Part shown: piece by piece, positions 8,613-16,689 of the stretch
Layout: each line of letters opens with the position of its first letter
Numbering within the stretch: position 1 is the stretch's first letter
NCBI RefSeq assembly: GCF_000808015.1
Contig: NZ_JWHR01000027.1
Coordinates: 1 to 39,754, forward strand
Source: Terrisporobacter othiniensis
GTDB taxonomy: Bacteria > Bacillota > Clostridia > Peptostreptococcales > Peptostreptococcaceae
Direction: 5' to 3'
Length of the DNA stretch: 39,754 nucleotides
The notes under the pieces: model-generated
The model's input: only the letters and a program-made list of their open reading frames with translations
Database searches by the model: none
What the model was told of the DNA's origin: nothing
Translations under genes and position numbers: made by a program

Positions 8613-9764
8613 TTGCTAAAAATACATGAAAAATTACAGCATTTAAATGAAGAAGAATTAGATGATTTAATTAATTCATATTATGAAGGGGAAAAAACAG
8701 TAAAGGAATTAGTAAAAGAGTATAATGTAGATGTTACACCATCAGTTCTTTATAACTATTTTCCACCAGAAGAGTTGGAGGATGAATTTTGTGTTCATTG
8801 TGAAAGTAATATGTTTAAGAAAAGAGAGTCAAAATCATTGTATGGATATAATCTAAATAAACCCTACTGTATTGTTTGTGGTCATGAAAATACACCTAAC
8901 TGCAACTGTGATACTTGTATTATGATTAGAAAACGTATAAATGAAGAAAAAAGGGAAAAAATAATAGATTTATATAATCCAAGTAGATATACTCTAATAG
9001 ATATAGAAAGTTTAAGTTTTAAGCAAAGAGTATACTTAGGTACTTTAGTTAAATATTGCTTAAGTGAAGATACTTCGCACTTAAACTCATTAGATGAAAC
9101 TGATATTTATATTATGCCAAATGACTTAGATGTAGAAATACCTAGATATTTATTTCGTGAAAGAATTATATCTCCATATATATACTCTGATATAACAGCT
9201 TTTGAGGATAATGACGAATTTCCAAAAACATTTTATCTAAGTAGAGTAAAATATAATATGAATATCAAATATGATAAAGATAAAAGTGATACATTATATA
9301 AAATAAAAAATCCTAATTTAGAAATAGATATAGAGGAAGCATATAATATGTGGAAGGAAATTGCATTACAGGAATGTTTAGAATATTTAAATTATCAAAT
9401 GGAAAAAGTGAATTTTGAATTTAATCCTGGTGATAAAACATTACTTATAATGAAAGAATTATTAAATGATTTTTCAATATCTCAAGTTTTTGCAATAATT
9501 CATAGTGGAGTTAGAAGTGCTAGTAAATACTATTTGGAAAGAAGAGTGTCTAAAAAACAAGCAGCAAATTCAGTTATAACTAATTGTGAAAATTACAGAG
9601 ATAGAGCATTATTACAAAATTGGAATATTAGTCATTATAATAGACCTTGGGATTTACCTCAAACTGGCTTAAGTGAGTTCTTGTTTAATAAGGTTTTAAA
9701 AATAGGTAATAAGTACCTAGATGAAGTTATTTCTATTGATAATTTAAAACGATTTATCATCTAG
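8613..9764 (+). CDS. Cys-rich protein with N-terminal HTH-like segment, unknown function
   Basis: 383 residues from a TTG start at 8613. The AAGGGGAG site (8597-8604) fits this TTG, whereas the upstream GTG at 8604 overlaps it. Residues about 10-50 look like an Hin/resolvase-type helix-turn-helix (LDDLINSYYEGEKTVKELVK, then a TPSVLYNYFP recognition helix). Next comes a zinc-binding region with CVHC, CIVCGH and a CNCDTC cluster. The larger C-terminal part is helical with a conserved-looking DRALLQNWNISHYNRPWDLP. Similar unnamed proteins occur in clostridial accessory regions, but no function is known to me. Confidence 0.65.
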   Translation: MLKIHEKLQHLNEEELDDLINSYYEGEKTVKELVKEYNVDVTPSVLYNYFPPEELEDEFCVHCESNMFKKRESKSLYGYNLNKPYCIVCGHENTPNCNCDTCIMIRKRINEEKREKIIDLYNPSRYTLIDIESLSFKQRVYLGTLVKYCLSEDTSHLNSLDETDIYIMPNDLDVEIPRYLFRERIISPYIYSDITAFEDNDEFPKTFYLSRVKYNMNIKYDKDKSDTLYKIKNPNLEIDIEEAYNMWKEIALQECLEYLNYQMEKVNFEFNPGDKTLLIMKELLNDFSISQVFAIIHSGVRSASKYYLERRVSKKQAANSVITNCENYRDRALLQNWNISHYNRPWDLPQTGLSEFLFNKVLKIGNKYLDEVISIDNLKRFII

Positions 9765-9860
9765 TTATTACGGAAGTGCACATGACTTATATAAGTAGAA
9801 TTTAAAGATAATTAGAATATATTAGTATAAACTATATAACTTAAAAAGAAATCTATTTGG

Positions 9861-9905
9861 GACTGTAGATAGTTCTGTATAAAACAAACTTACCTACAGT
9901 CTTTT
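9861..9905 (+). terminator. Terminator built from TACCTACAGTC hairpin repeat, copy 2
   Basis: GACTGTAG (9861-9868) and CTACAGTC (9894-9901) form a perfect 8-bp stem followed by TTTT. Its 3' 22 bases are identical to 5035-5056. It lies 96 bp after the Cys-rich gene and immediately before the surface-protein remnant. Confidence 0.65.
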
Positions 9906-10548
9906 AATAAATGTCAAATGTGCCAAGGACTCTATTGCCCAGGATTACTTACAAAAAGATTTTTTTATAATATATGTAAATAAAGAATGGAATTCCACTT
10001 ATGAAATAGTCAGCACAGACAAAAGTAATAATATCTACAAACTTACTCTAAATAGTAACTCTGGAAAATTGCCAGCTACTTCATCTACAAAAAAATTTAC
10101 CACAGGAAAATTAGTAGGAACACTTCCAAATCCAACAAGACAAGGATATTATTTCAAAGGATGGTACACATCAAAAACTGGAGGAAGTAAGATAACATCT
10201 TCCACAAGATACTATTATATGAGTAATAAAACTCTTTATGTTAGATGGGAGAAAGTTTCTGTAAGTAAAGCCTCTATCTCTAAACTTACACTACCAGATA
10301 GTAAACAAATCAAAGTTTATACTAAATCTGTAAGTAATGCAAAAGGATATGAAATTGTCTATTCAACCAGTTCTAAATTTTCATCAAGTACAACTAAAAA
10401 AATATCAACTATATCAACTTCTAAAACTTTGACTAGTTTGCAGAAGAAGAAAACTTATTATATAAAAGTTAGAGTATATAAAATAGACTCTTCCAATAAG
10501 AAAATTTACGGTTCTTATAGCACTGTTAAATATGTTAAAACTAAATAA
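9901..10548 (+). pseudogene. 3' remnant of a secreted Listeria-Bacteroides-repeat / FN3 protein
   Basis: The open frame runs from 9881 with no ATG and no signal peptide. A TTG at 10069 could only start a fragment. It encodes an InlB_B/Flg_new repeat (LPNPTRQGYYFKGWYTSKTG, closing with NKTLYVRWEK) and then one fibronectin-III-like domain ending GSYSTVKYVKTK, closely like the last FN3 domain of the decayed gene at 13302-15521. The usual layout has such repeats at the C-terminus of large secreted proteins. Here the rest is gone and a repeat hairpin abuts the break, so it is called truncated. Confidence 0.65.
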
Positions 10549-10606
10549 TATATTTTCATTGTTAAAGTATATGGATATTACCTTTATAGTAATTATAAAA
10601 AAGGAG

Positions 10607-11602
10607 ATGGTGAAAATTAATTTAGATTATGAATATATATATAAAGGGTTAAAAAAATATAAAGACGATGACTTATTTCTAATGGAAGTTCCACAGGCCA
10701 AGGAAATGATAAAAATATTAGAAGATGATGAAACTCTATTTGAAGAGAGATTTTTCCATCCATGCTCAGAGGAGGAGTATTATTTATCAGTATTTATAGA
10801 TTTATTTGAAAAAAGAAGAGAAGACATCAAATGGTACTGTGAGAATAAAAAAACTACTTTAAAGGAAATGAGAAGATATGAATGTATAAATAATGAAGAA
10901 GATTTTGACAGAGAAATGGATGATATTCTGGATATTTACAATAGATGTGTAAGAGAGGGATATGCCCAGGCTTGGTATTATTTATATAGTGAAGACTGGC
11001 TATTTATATTGACTAAAGAAATGGGTAATGATAAGAAATGTCCTGTGAAATTTGCTTTGGAAGTTCTAGGTAGATGGATAAGATCTGACTACCATGAATA
11101 TGAGAAAAATGCTAAAAAGAACAGAGATATATTTTCAGAAATAAATCAGACTATAGAGAATTTGAAAAAGTATTCTCAAGATGAGATTTTCTTAAAAGAA
11201 CTACCTCAGGTGTTTCATGTTATAGAAAATCTACAAGAAGCTATAAAAAGCAAAGATGAAGATAAGGCTTATGATGAATTTTGGAATCTTTCTTTCATTA
11301 GAGATTCTATTGATTTGTATAAAAAAAACCCTCGTGACATGAAATTTTTCTATGATAATAGAGATATAAGTAGGCTTATAAAAGTTGGAAAATCAGGATC
11401 TAGTGGATATATGAATAAACTATGGAATTATGTTAGGATCTTTGAAGAAAGTAAGAACTTTGCCCATTGTTGGAGAAGTATTGCTTATACCATTACAGTT
11501 GTTAGAGATGAAGATTCATCAGGTTATATAACTTTGGAGTATAATAAGGATTCTATAGAGGAGTATATGAAGTGGGTAATTAGTGAAATAAATAAGAGAT
11601 AA
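10607..11602 (+). CDS. Internally duplicated helical protein, unknown function
   Basis: About 331 residues from the ATG at 10607 (a GTG follows directly). AAGGAG at 10601-10606 touches the ATG, so GTG at 10610 or a nearby weak start is possible; a longer reading from 10532 overlaps the previous remnant and lacks a ribosome site. The protein consists of two related halves: LKKYKDDDLFLMEVPQ near residue 16 matches LKKYSQDEIFLKELPQ near residue 186. After each, a Phe/Asp-rich segment ends in DIKWYCENKK or DMKFFYDNRD. No membrane segment or catalytic motif is evident. It stands 40 bp before the PD-(D/E)XK gene in the same direction, so it may share that operon. Confidence 0.6.
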   Translation: MVKINLDYEYIYKGLKKYKDDDLFLMEVPQAKEMIKILEDDETLFEERFFHPCSEEEYYLSVFIDLFEKRREDIKWYCENKKTTLKEMRRYECINNEEDFDREMDDILDIYNRCVREGYAQAWYYLYSEDWLFILTKEMGNDKKCPVKFALEVLGRWIRSDYHEYEKNAKKNRDIFSEINQTIENLKKYSQDEIFLKELPQVFHVIENLQEAIKSKDEDKAYDEFWNLSFIRDSIDLYKKNPRDMKFFYDNRDISRLIKVGKSGSSGYMNKLWNYVRIFEESKNFAHCWRSIAYTITVVRDEDSSGYITLEYNKDSIEEYMKWVISEINKR

Positions 11603-11642
11603 GTAAATATTTTTAAATAAGAAAATTAGGGGGGATAGGAAA

Positions 11643-12638
11643 GTGAAGCCAAATATATTTAATTACGCAACAAAAGAACTTACACATGATGCAATGATAT
11701 GCTGGATATTAGCATGGGGGAATAGTAATGAACAAATGTATAAAAGCTTATCACAAGGCATGATAAGACTATTTACAGAAAATAAAGATATAGAAATTCA
11801 ATCTATAAATATAAAGCAACAATATAAAAATATGGATATAGTAGTGGAGGTTAATGATTCAGAAGTTATTGTAATAGAAGATAAAATAAACACTTCTCAT
11901 CATTCAAATCAGTTAATAAGATATAAAGAAACAGTTGAAAATGATGAAAAAAAATATAAAAATTATAACAAGTATTATATATATTGTAAAATTGAAAATG
12001 AAAGTTTATATAATGGAGTAGAAGAAGCTGGTTATAAAAGAATAAATAGAGAAGATATATTGAATGTTATAAGAAAATACCGTAATTTAGACAATGATTT
12101 ATTGACAGACTATATAGAGTATTTAGAAGAAAAAGAGTATTATACAAAGCTTTATGAAGGAGAAAATAATATCAATAAATGGAGCTGGTCTACATGGAAA
12201 GGATATTATAGTAATTTACAAGAAAAGAAGCAAATAAAATCTCCTTGTTGGGATTATGTATCTAATAAATCAGGTGGATTTTTAGGATTTTACTGGAATT
12301 GGAAAGATTTAAAATATACAAATAATAGTAATCAAATTCAGTATGAATTATATCTTCAAATAGAATCAAATCCTAATAATGAAGATAATAATAAAGTAAG
12401 AATAGCTTTTAAATTAAAATGTGGGCATAAAGACTATAGAAGTGATATTAGATGGTATGTATATAATTGCTTGAAAGATATTGGTAATGAACGTATTAAG
12501 AAACCTAAATTCGGAAATGGATTATATATGACTTTTGCAGAAATAAGGGATATAAATACTAGGGAAGAATTAGATGATATGATTAAATTAGCTGAGGAAG
12601 TACTAGAAGAGTTAGTATTAAAAGTTAGTCATGAATAA
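11643..12638 (+). CDS. PD-(D/E)XK nuclease family protein (PDDEXK_4-like)
   Basis: 331 residues with a GTG start after AGGGGGGATAGG. The nuclease core is in the first 110 residues: D65 in MDIVVEV, then E79-D80-K81 in VIVIEDK (the (D/E)xK element), then the QLIRY helix. This is the arrangement of the PDDEXK_4 group, whose N-terminus typically begins with an FNYATKELTHDAMICWILAW-like segment, as here. The C-terminal half is unrecognised and probably recognises a partner or DNA. Such proteins are common in accessory and defence regions. The next gene overlaps it by 8 bp, so the two proteins probably act together. Confidence 0.8.
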   Translation: MKPNIFNYATKELTHDAMICWILAWGNSNEQMYKSLSQGMIRLFTENKDIEIQSINIKQQYKNMDIVVEVNDSEVIVIEDKINTSHHSNQLIRYKETVENDEKKYKNYNKYYIYCKIENESLYNGVEEAGYKRINREDILNVIRKYRNLDNDLLTDYIEYLEEKEYYTKLYEGENNINKWSWSTWKGYYSNLQEKKQIKSPCWDYVSNKSGGFLGFYWNWKDLKYTNNSNQIQYELYLQIESNPNNEDNNKVRIAFKLKCGHKDYRSDIRWYVYNCLKDIGNERIKKPKFGNGLYMTFAEIRDINTREELDDMIKLAEEVLEELVLKVSHE

Positions 12639-13248
12639 TCAACAATCAGCAGTATTAATATATAATTATATAGCCCTTTATGAAGATGAGAAGAAAGACA
12701 AATCAAAATGGGAAGAAAAGGGATTTATTTTATCTGAGAATAGAGAAAAATATATATGGGATGAAGATATTGACTCAGCTATGATTTTGGAAAAACAAAT
12801 AGAGATATTTGAGGATTTTTCCACACTAAAAAATAAACAAATAGAATCAGTAGATGATTGTATAGGATCTTATGGAATGGGTGGTTTGGGTTACTTTGGA
12901 ATACAATATAAAGACAATAATGAGTACAAATGGATAGTTATAGACTGTCAACAAATGAATTTTTTCATGAATAGAAGACCTTTTACAACAAGAACAAGAC
13001 AAGAGGCTGATGAAAATACTCCATGGTATAGAGGATATACATACCATCCAGAAAAGAGTAGAAGAAAATTTTTTCAATTGTTAAAAAGTATGACTATTAC
13101 TCATGTTACTTATGAAAATAATACACTTTACATATCATTGAAGGATGAATTTGAAAATAATCATAAAATTTATACATCAGACAAATCTGTTAGAGAAATA
13201 TATAGCATACCTGATAAAAGTAAAATTATAGAAAGTAAAGTAATTTAA
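12631..13248 (+). CDS. Unknown protein translationally coupled to the PD-(D/E)XK nuclease
   Basis: 205 residues. Its ATG lies inside the last codons of the nuclease gene (8-bp overlap), which is typical of translational coupling between partners. The sequence has a glycine-rich SYGMGGLGYFGIQY segment, an RRPFTTRTRQ stretch and a TPWYRGYTYHPEKSRRKFF block, with no membrane part and no motif I know. By position it could be an inhibitor, specificity or accessory subunit for the nuclease; that is inference. Confidence 0.65.
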   Translation: MNNQQSAVLIYNYIALYEDEKKDKSKWEEKGFILSENREKYIWDEDIDSAMILEKQIEIFEDFSTLKNKQIESVDDCIGSYGMGGLGYFGIQYKDNNEYKWIVIDCQQMNFFMNRRPFTTRTRQEADENTPWYRGYTYHPEKSRRKFFQLLKSMTITHVTYENNTLYISLKDEFENNHKIYTSDKSVREIYSIPDKSKIIESKVI

Positions 13249-13301
13249 ATAATTTATCTATATAATTATACTAAATAAATTATATGTAAGGGGAGATAAA
13301 T

Positions 13302-15521
13302 ATGCATAAGATAGAAAAAACTAACAGCTTAGAGGAAGAATAAGATAGAAAATATATAAGGAATATTTAAATTACTGGACATACATCAAGAAGTAAATGC
13401 CATCAAAATGACAAATACAGATGAAGCTACTAATGCAGAGATACACGGTATAAAAGTAAATTTTTGATGAGTTGAATATAAGCAAGTCGATACAAATACT
13501 TCAATACAATGATGCAATCGTTTGCTAACACAGGTAAATATGGACCACAGATAGATGTGAGTACATTAGAAATTGACAAGAAAGATGTAACAGTAGGAGA
13601 TAGGATAAATATAAGTATAAAAGCAACATCTGAAGTTGGAGTACGTCAAGGTTATATAGTTTATAAAATGCCAATATCAGGTTAAATAAAAATAATATAT
13701 TTCAATTATAATGAAGAATCTGATAGATATGAGACAAACTATGAAGTAAATGATAAAAGTGAACCAGGAACATGGAAGATAGAAAGTATATGCTTTGAAG
13801 ATTTGGATGGATATTCAAATCGAATATACAATAGTGAATTACATCCATATGGTGATAGTGTGGATTTATCCAAGGGTGATTTTACTATTAGTGGAACTAC
13901 TGTAGACACCAGTGCACCAGAAATAGATGAAACTACAATACAAGTTGAAAAATCAGATTTAATAGCTGGAAATGTGGCAAAAATAAGCATGAAGGCAACT
14001 GACGAAACAGGCATAAAGAGTGCACACATGTTTTATAGAATGCCAATATCAGGGCAAAATAAATACGTAGATTTGAGTTATAATCAAGAAACTAATCGAT
14101 ATGAAGCTACTTGTGAGATAAATGATAAAAGTGAGCTAGGAGTATGGAAAATAGAAAGTATTTGTTTTGAAGACTTAAATGGATATTCAAGTATACCTAT
14201 AACGATGAGTTATACCAATATGGAGAGATTAAAGACTTATCAAAAGGTAATTTTGCTGTATATGATGACTAAAGATATATAGGCATATTTCCAATAGAAA
14301 ATGTTACTTACTATAAAACAAATATGACAATAAGCAATAAAACAATACAAGGAGATGTATATATAGGACCAGAATCAGTAGTTACATTTAATAATGTAAC
14401 AGTTAATGGAGATATATATGTTTTAGGAGCATTAAAAGCAAATAGCATAAATGCAAAACTGTTAAAGGAAGAGAAATGCATTTTGGATTTACATCTTCAC
14501 ATTATAATGGAACAATTGTATTGTCAGGAAGTAATTCAATTGACAATATAAGTTGCACAGCTTATCCAGTAACTGATATTCCAGTTAGAATAGATAATGA
14601 TCCTATTAATATAGTAGATGGATATTTAAATATAAAAGGAGCTATTCCAGACGTAGTTGATTTATATGTAAATGGAAGCAAAATAGATACTTCAATTCAA
14701 GGGAAGTTCATTATTGATGACTTTTACATAGGTGATGTAGACAAGTTGACATTATCATTTAGAACAGTATTTGGAAATACAATAGAAAAAACATTTGATG
14801 TAAATCAATGTACAAAACTGCCTGATGGAAGTATTAATAATATACCTAAAATTCAAGCAAAAGATATTGTACTAAAAGTAGGCGATAAATTTAATGTGAT
14901 GTCAGAAGTAAGTGCATTAGACAAAGAAGACAGAAATATAACATCAAACATAGTACCACAATCAGTGTTAAATATACAATCTAAATCAAATAGCTATAGC
15001 TCAGACAAAGTAACTTGGTCACCAATTGAAAATGTAGATGGCTATGAAGTATATAGAACAACAAGTAAGGGTGGAACATATTCATTAAGAAAAACTGTTA
15101 CAAGTGGAAGTACTTTAAGTTATACAAATACAGGATTAATAACAGGAAAAACATATTATTATAAAGTAAAAGCATATAGATTAGTTAATGGGAAAAAAAT
15201 ATATAGTAGTTACTCATATATAGTGTCTGCGTCGCGAAACTTTCTATACCAAGTGTAACTTTAAGTGCAGGGACTAAAAAAGCTTATGTTAAGTGGGAAA
15301 AAGTTTCAGGTGCTAGTGGCTATGAAATTTATAGAGCAACAAAGAAAACTGGAAATTACTTAAAGGTAAAATCTACAACTGGTAGTTCTACAACTTCTTA
15401 TATAAATAGTGGTTTAACTAGTAAAAAAGGATATTACTATAAAGTAAGAGCTTATAGAACAATAAATGGAAAGAAAGTTTATAGCTCGTATAGTAGTATC
15501 AAATATATAAAAGTTAAGTAA
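13302..15521 (+). pseudogene. Decayed Ig-like / FN3 surface-protein gene
   Basis: The ribosome site GGGGAG and an ATG at 13302 open only 13 codons. Pieces of one large secreted protein follow in several frames: two Ig-like repeats ending NDKSEPGTWKIESICFEDL and NDKSELGVWKIESICFEDL, a GDVYIGPESVVTFNNVTVNG segment, then two fibronectin-III-like domains ending SYSSIKYIKVK. Breaks seen: TAA at 13683 where the sister repeat has Gln, a frameshift near 14205, TAA near 14269, and frameshifts near 14465 and 15237. Pieces open on their own are about 13509-13685, 13686-14280, 14324-14551, 14476-15258 and 15237-15521. No signal peptide survives. Confidence 0.75.
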
Positions 15522-15564
15522 GAAAATAATTTATAATATAACTAAATATATTATAGTAATTAGA

Positions 15565-15596
15565 GCTCTGGAAACCTTAAAGGACCAGAGCGTTTT
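15565..15596 (+). terminator. Rho-independent terminator
   Basis: GCTCTGG and CCAGAGC form a stem around a 13-nt loop and GTTTTT follows. It ends the decayed surface-protein gene. Confidence 0.8.
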
Positions 15597-15615
15597 TGTT
15601 ATAGCTAGAAAATTG

Positions 15616-15643
15616 AATCTAGTCGCAAGACTAGATTTTATTT
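15616..15643 (+). terminator. Second hairpin terminator
   Basis: AATCTAGTC and GACTAGATT form a perfect 9-bp stem closed by a GCAA tetraloop, followed by TTATTT. It is a tandem back-up 50 bp after the first terminator. Confidence 0.65.
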
Positions 15644-15654
15644 CTTTATTATAA

Positions 15655-15697
15655 AGTCAATTCATCAAAATGCCTTGACTATGATGCCTGGGGGAGA
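15655..15697. repeat. AGTCAA..TTGACT intergenic palindromic repeat, copy B (long form)
   Basis: AGTCAATTCATCAAAATGCC continues as TTGACTATGATGCCTGGGGG. The same CTTGACTA-x-G-x-TGCCTGGG tail occurs in the copy at 29563. Confidence 0.6.
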
Positions 15698-15824
15698 GCG
15701 AATGTTTCGAATATTAATCTTTTGGAAAATGTAACTTTAGAGGCATTCAGAGTATAGTAGATGAAATGTCAGAAAGATAAACAAAATAGAATTAATATTA
15801 TCTATATAAATTTAATAATACACA

Positions 15825-15863
15825 AAAATAGCTATCTATATATTATAAATATAAATGGCTATT
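15825..15863 (-). terminator. Terminator of the small minus-strand gene
   Basis: AAAATAGC and GGCTATTTT arms form a hairpin, and on the minus strand the stem's T-rich end follows the stop of the 32-residue peptide gene by about 30 bp. Confidence 0.5.
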
Positions 15864-15891
15864 TTGAGTTATTATATAAAAAAATCATTTC

Positions 15892-15990
15892 TTATTTGTT
15901 ATTTTTTAAAATTGTATATAATGATGCTACTGCTGCACTTGTTATTATTACGAAAGCAACTCCCATAAATACCCAAGCTATTGTAGTCAT
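15892..15990 (-). CDS. Single-span membrane peptide, 32 residues
   Basis: The minus-strand ATG at 15990 follows AAAGGAAG at 11-nt spacing and opens 32 codons. The start TTIAWVFMGVAFVIITSAAV is one hydrophobic helix, and the end ILKNNK is basic. A hairpin terminator follows. Size and layout recall the small subunits of NSS-type (MetS) transporters, but no large subunit is nearby, so only a membrane peptide is claimed. The plus-strand frame across the same bases has no ribosome site and low-complexity content. Confidence 0.6.
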   Translation of the reverse strand: MTTIAWVFMGVAFVIITSAAVASLYTILKNNK

Positions 15991-16084
15991 ACTATCTACT
16001 TCCTTTTATTTCATAATATGAAAGGAGCTATACAATAATTATCGATTTAATAACAACTTAACAGACTTTACAACATTTTAATAT

Positions 16085-16120
16085 CAAGTCAAACCATTAG
16101 AATGACTTGGCTATTATTTT
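16085..16120. repeat. AGTCAA..TGACTTGGCT intergenic palindromic repeat, copy C
   Basis: CAAGTCAAACCATTAGAATG then ACTTGGCTATTATTTTTT. It is a hairpin with a T-run, so it may also terminate transcription. Apart from the small peptide gene and this repeat, 15698-16200 shows nothing else. Confidence 0.55.
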
Positions 16121-16205
16121 TTATATGCTAGGATATTACAACTTTTTTACACTTGTAGATAAGCTATATAATTAATCATCAAAAAAGTTACTTAGTAAAT
16201 AATTA

Positions 16206-16257
16206 TTGACTTTATTGGATTACGGTTGTAAGATTTAATTAAAGATTACAATTGTAA
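16206..16257 (+). promoter_or_regulatory. Promoter with two BlaI/MecI-type operators
   Basis: TTGACT (16206-16211), 17-bp spacer, TAAGAT (16229-16234). TTACGGTTGTAA (16220-16231) overlaps the -10 box, and a perfect palindrome TTACAATTGTAA (16246-16257) covers the likely transcription start. Both carry the TACA/TGTA core that BlaI/MecI repressors bind. This indicates autorepression of the operon, relieved by the M56 sensor protease. Confidence 0.8.
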
Positions 16258-16295
16258 GTTTAAGGAGGGATAATAATGAAACAGAATTAGAAGTA

Positions 16296-16625
16296 ATGAA
16301 AATATTATGGCAAAAACAAGAAGCAACAAGTGCTGAAATAATAGAAGAACTAAAAGATAAAAGTGATTGGAAACCAAAAACAATTCAAACACTTATTACA
16401 AGATTAGTATCAAAGGAAGTTGTACAAGTAGACAAAAGCAATAAAAAGTCATATATCTACAGTCCAACAGTCAGTGAAGATGAGTACAAAGATGATGCAA
16501 GTAAGTCATTTTTAGAAAAACTTTATAGTGGATCAATAAATAAAATGGTACTTAGCTTTGTAAAAAGTAACAAATTATCAAAATCAGAAATAGAAGAGTT
16601 AAAAGACATGTTAAAAGACGAGTAG
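16296..16625 (+). CDS. BlaI/MecI/CopY-family repressor, 5' end frameshifted
   Basis: Winged-helix repressor of 109 residues from the internal ATG. The family pattern ELEVMKILWQKQEATSAEII continues as a recognition helix (KTIQTLITRLVSKEVV) and a wing ending KSYIYSPTVSEDEY, with a C-terminal dimerisation helix. The well-placed ATG at 16276, behind AAGGAGGG, reads only four codons (MKQN) before a stop. Adding one A to the AAA that follows it gives MKTELEVMKILW in frame. As written, translation would have to begin at 16296 without a good ribosome site, losing the first residues of the DNA-binding domain. It may be inactive, weakly expressed, or a sequencing error. It lies 64 bp before the M56 gene. 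Confidence 0.78.
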   Translation: MKILWQKQEATSAEIIEELKDKSDWKPKTIQTLITRLVSKEVVQVDKSNKKSYIYSPTVSEDEYKDDASKSFLEKLYSGSINKMVLSFVKSNKLSKSEIEELKDMLKDE

Positions 16626-16689
16626 AAATTAAATGGTATTGACAAATAAATTAAAATATTAAGATGGTAAATAAAAAAGGAAGTGAATT

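Noticed and set aside
15761..16021. Plus-strand ORF of 86 codons
   Set aside because: No ribosome site, low-complexity Ile/Tyr/Phe content; the opposite strand holds a better supported 32-residue gene with its own ribosome site and terminator.
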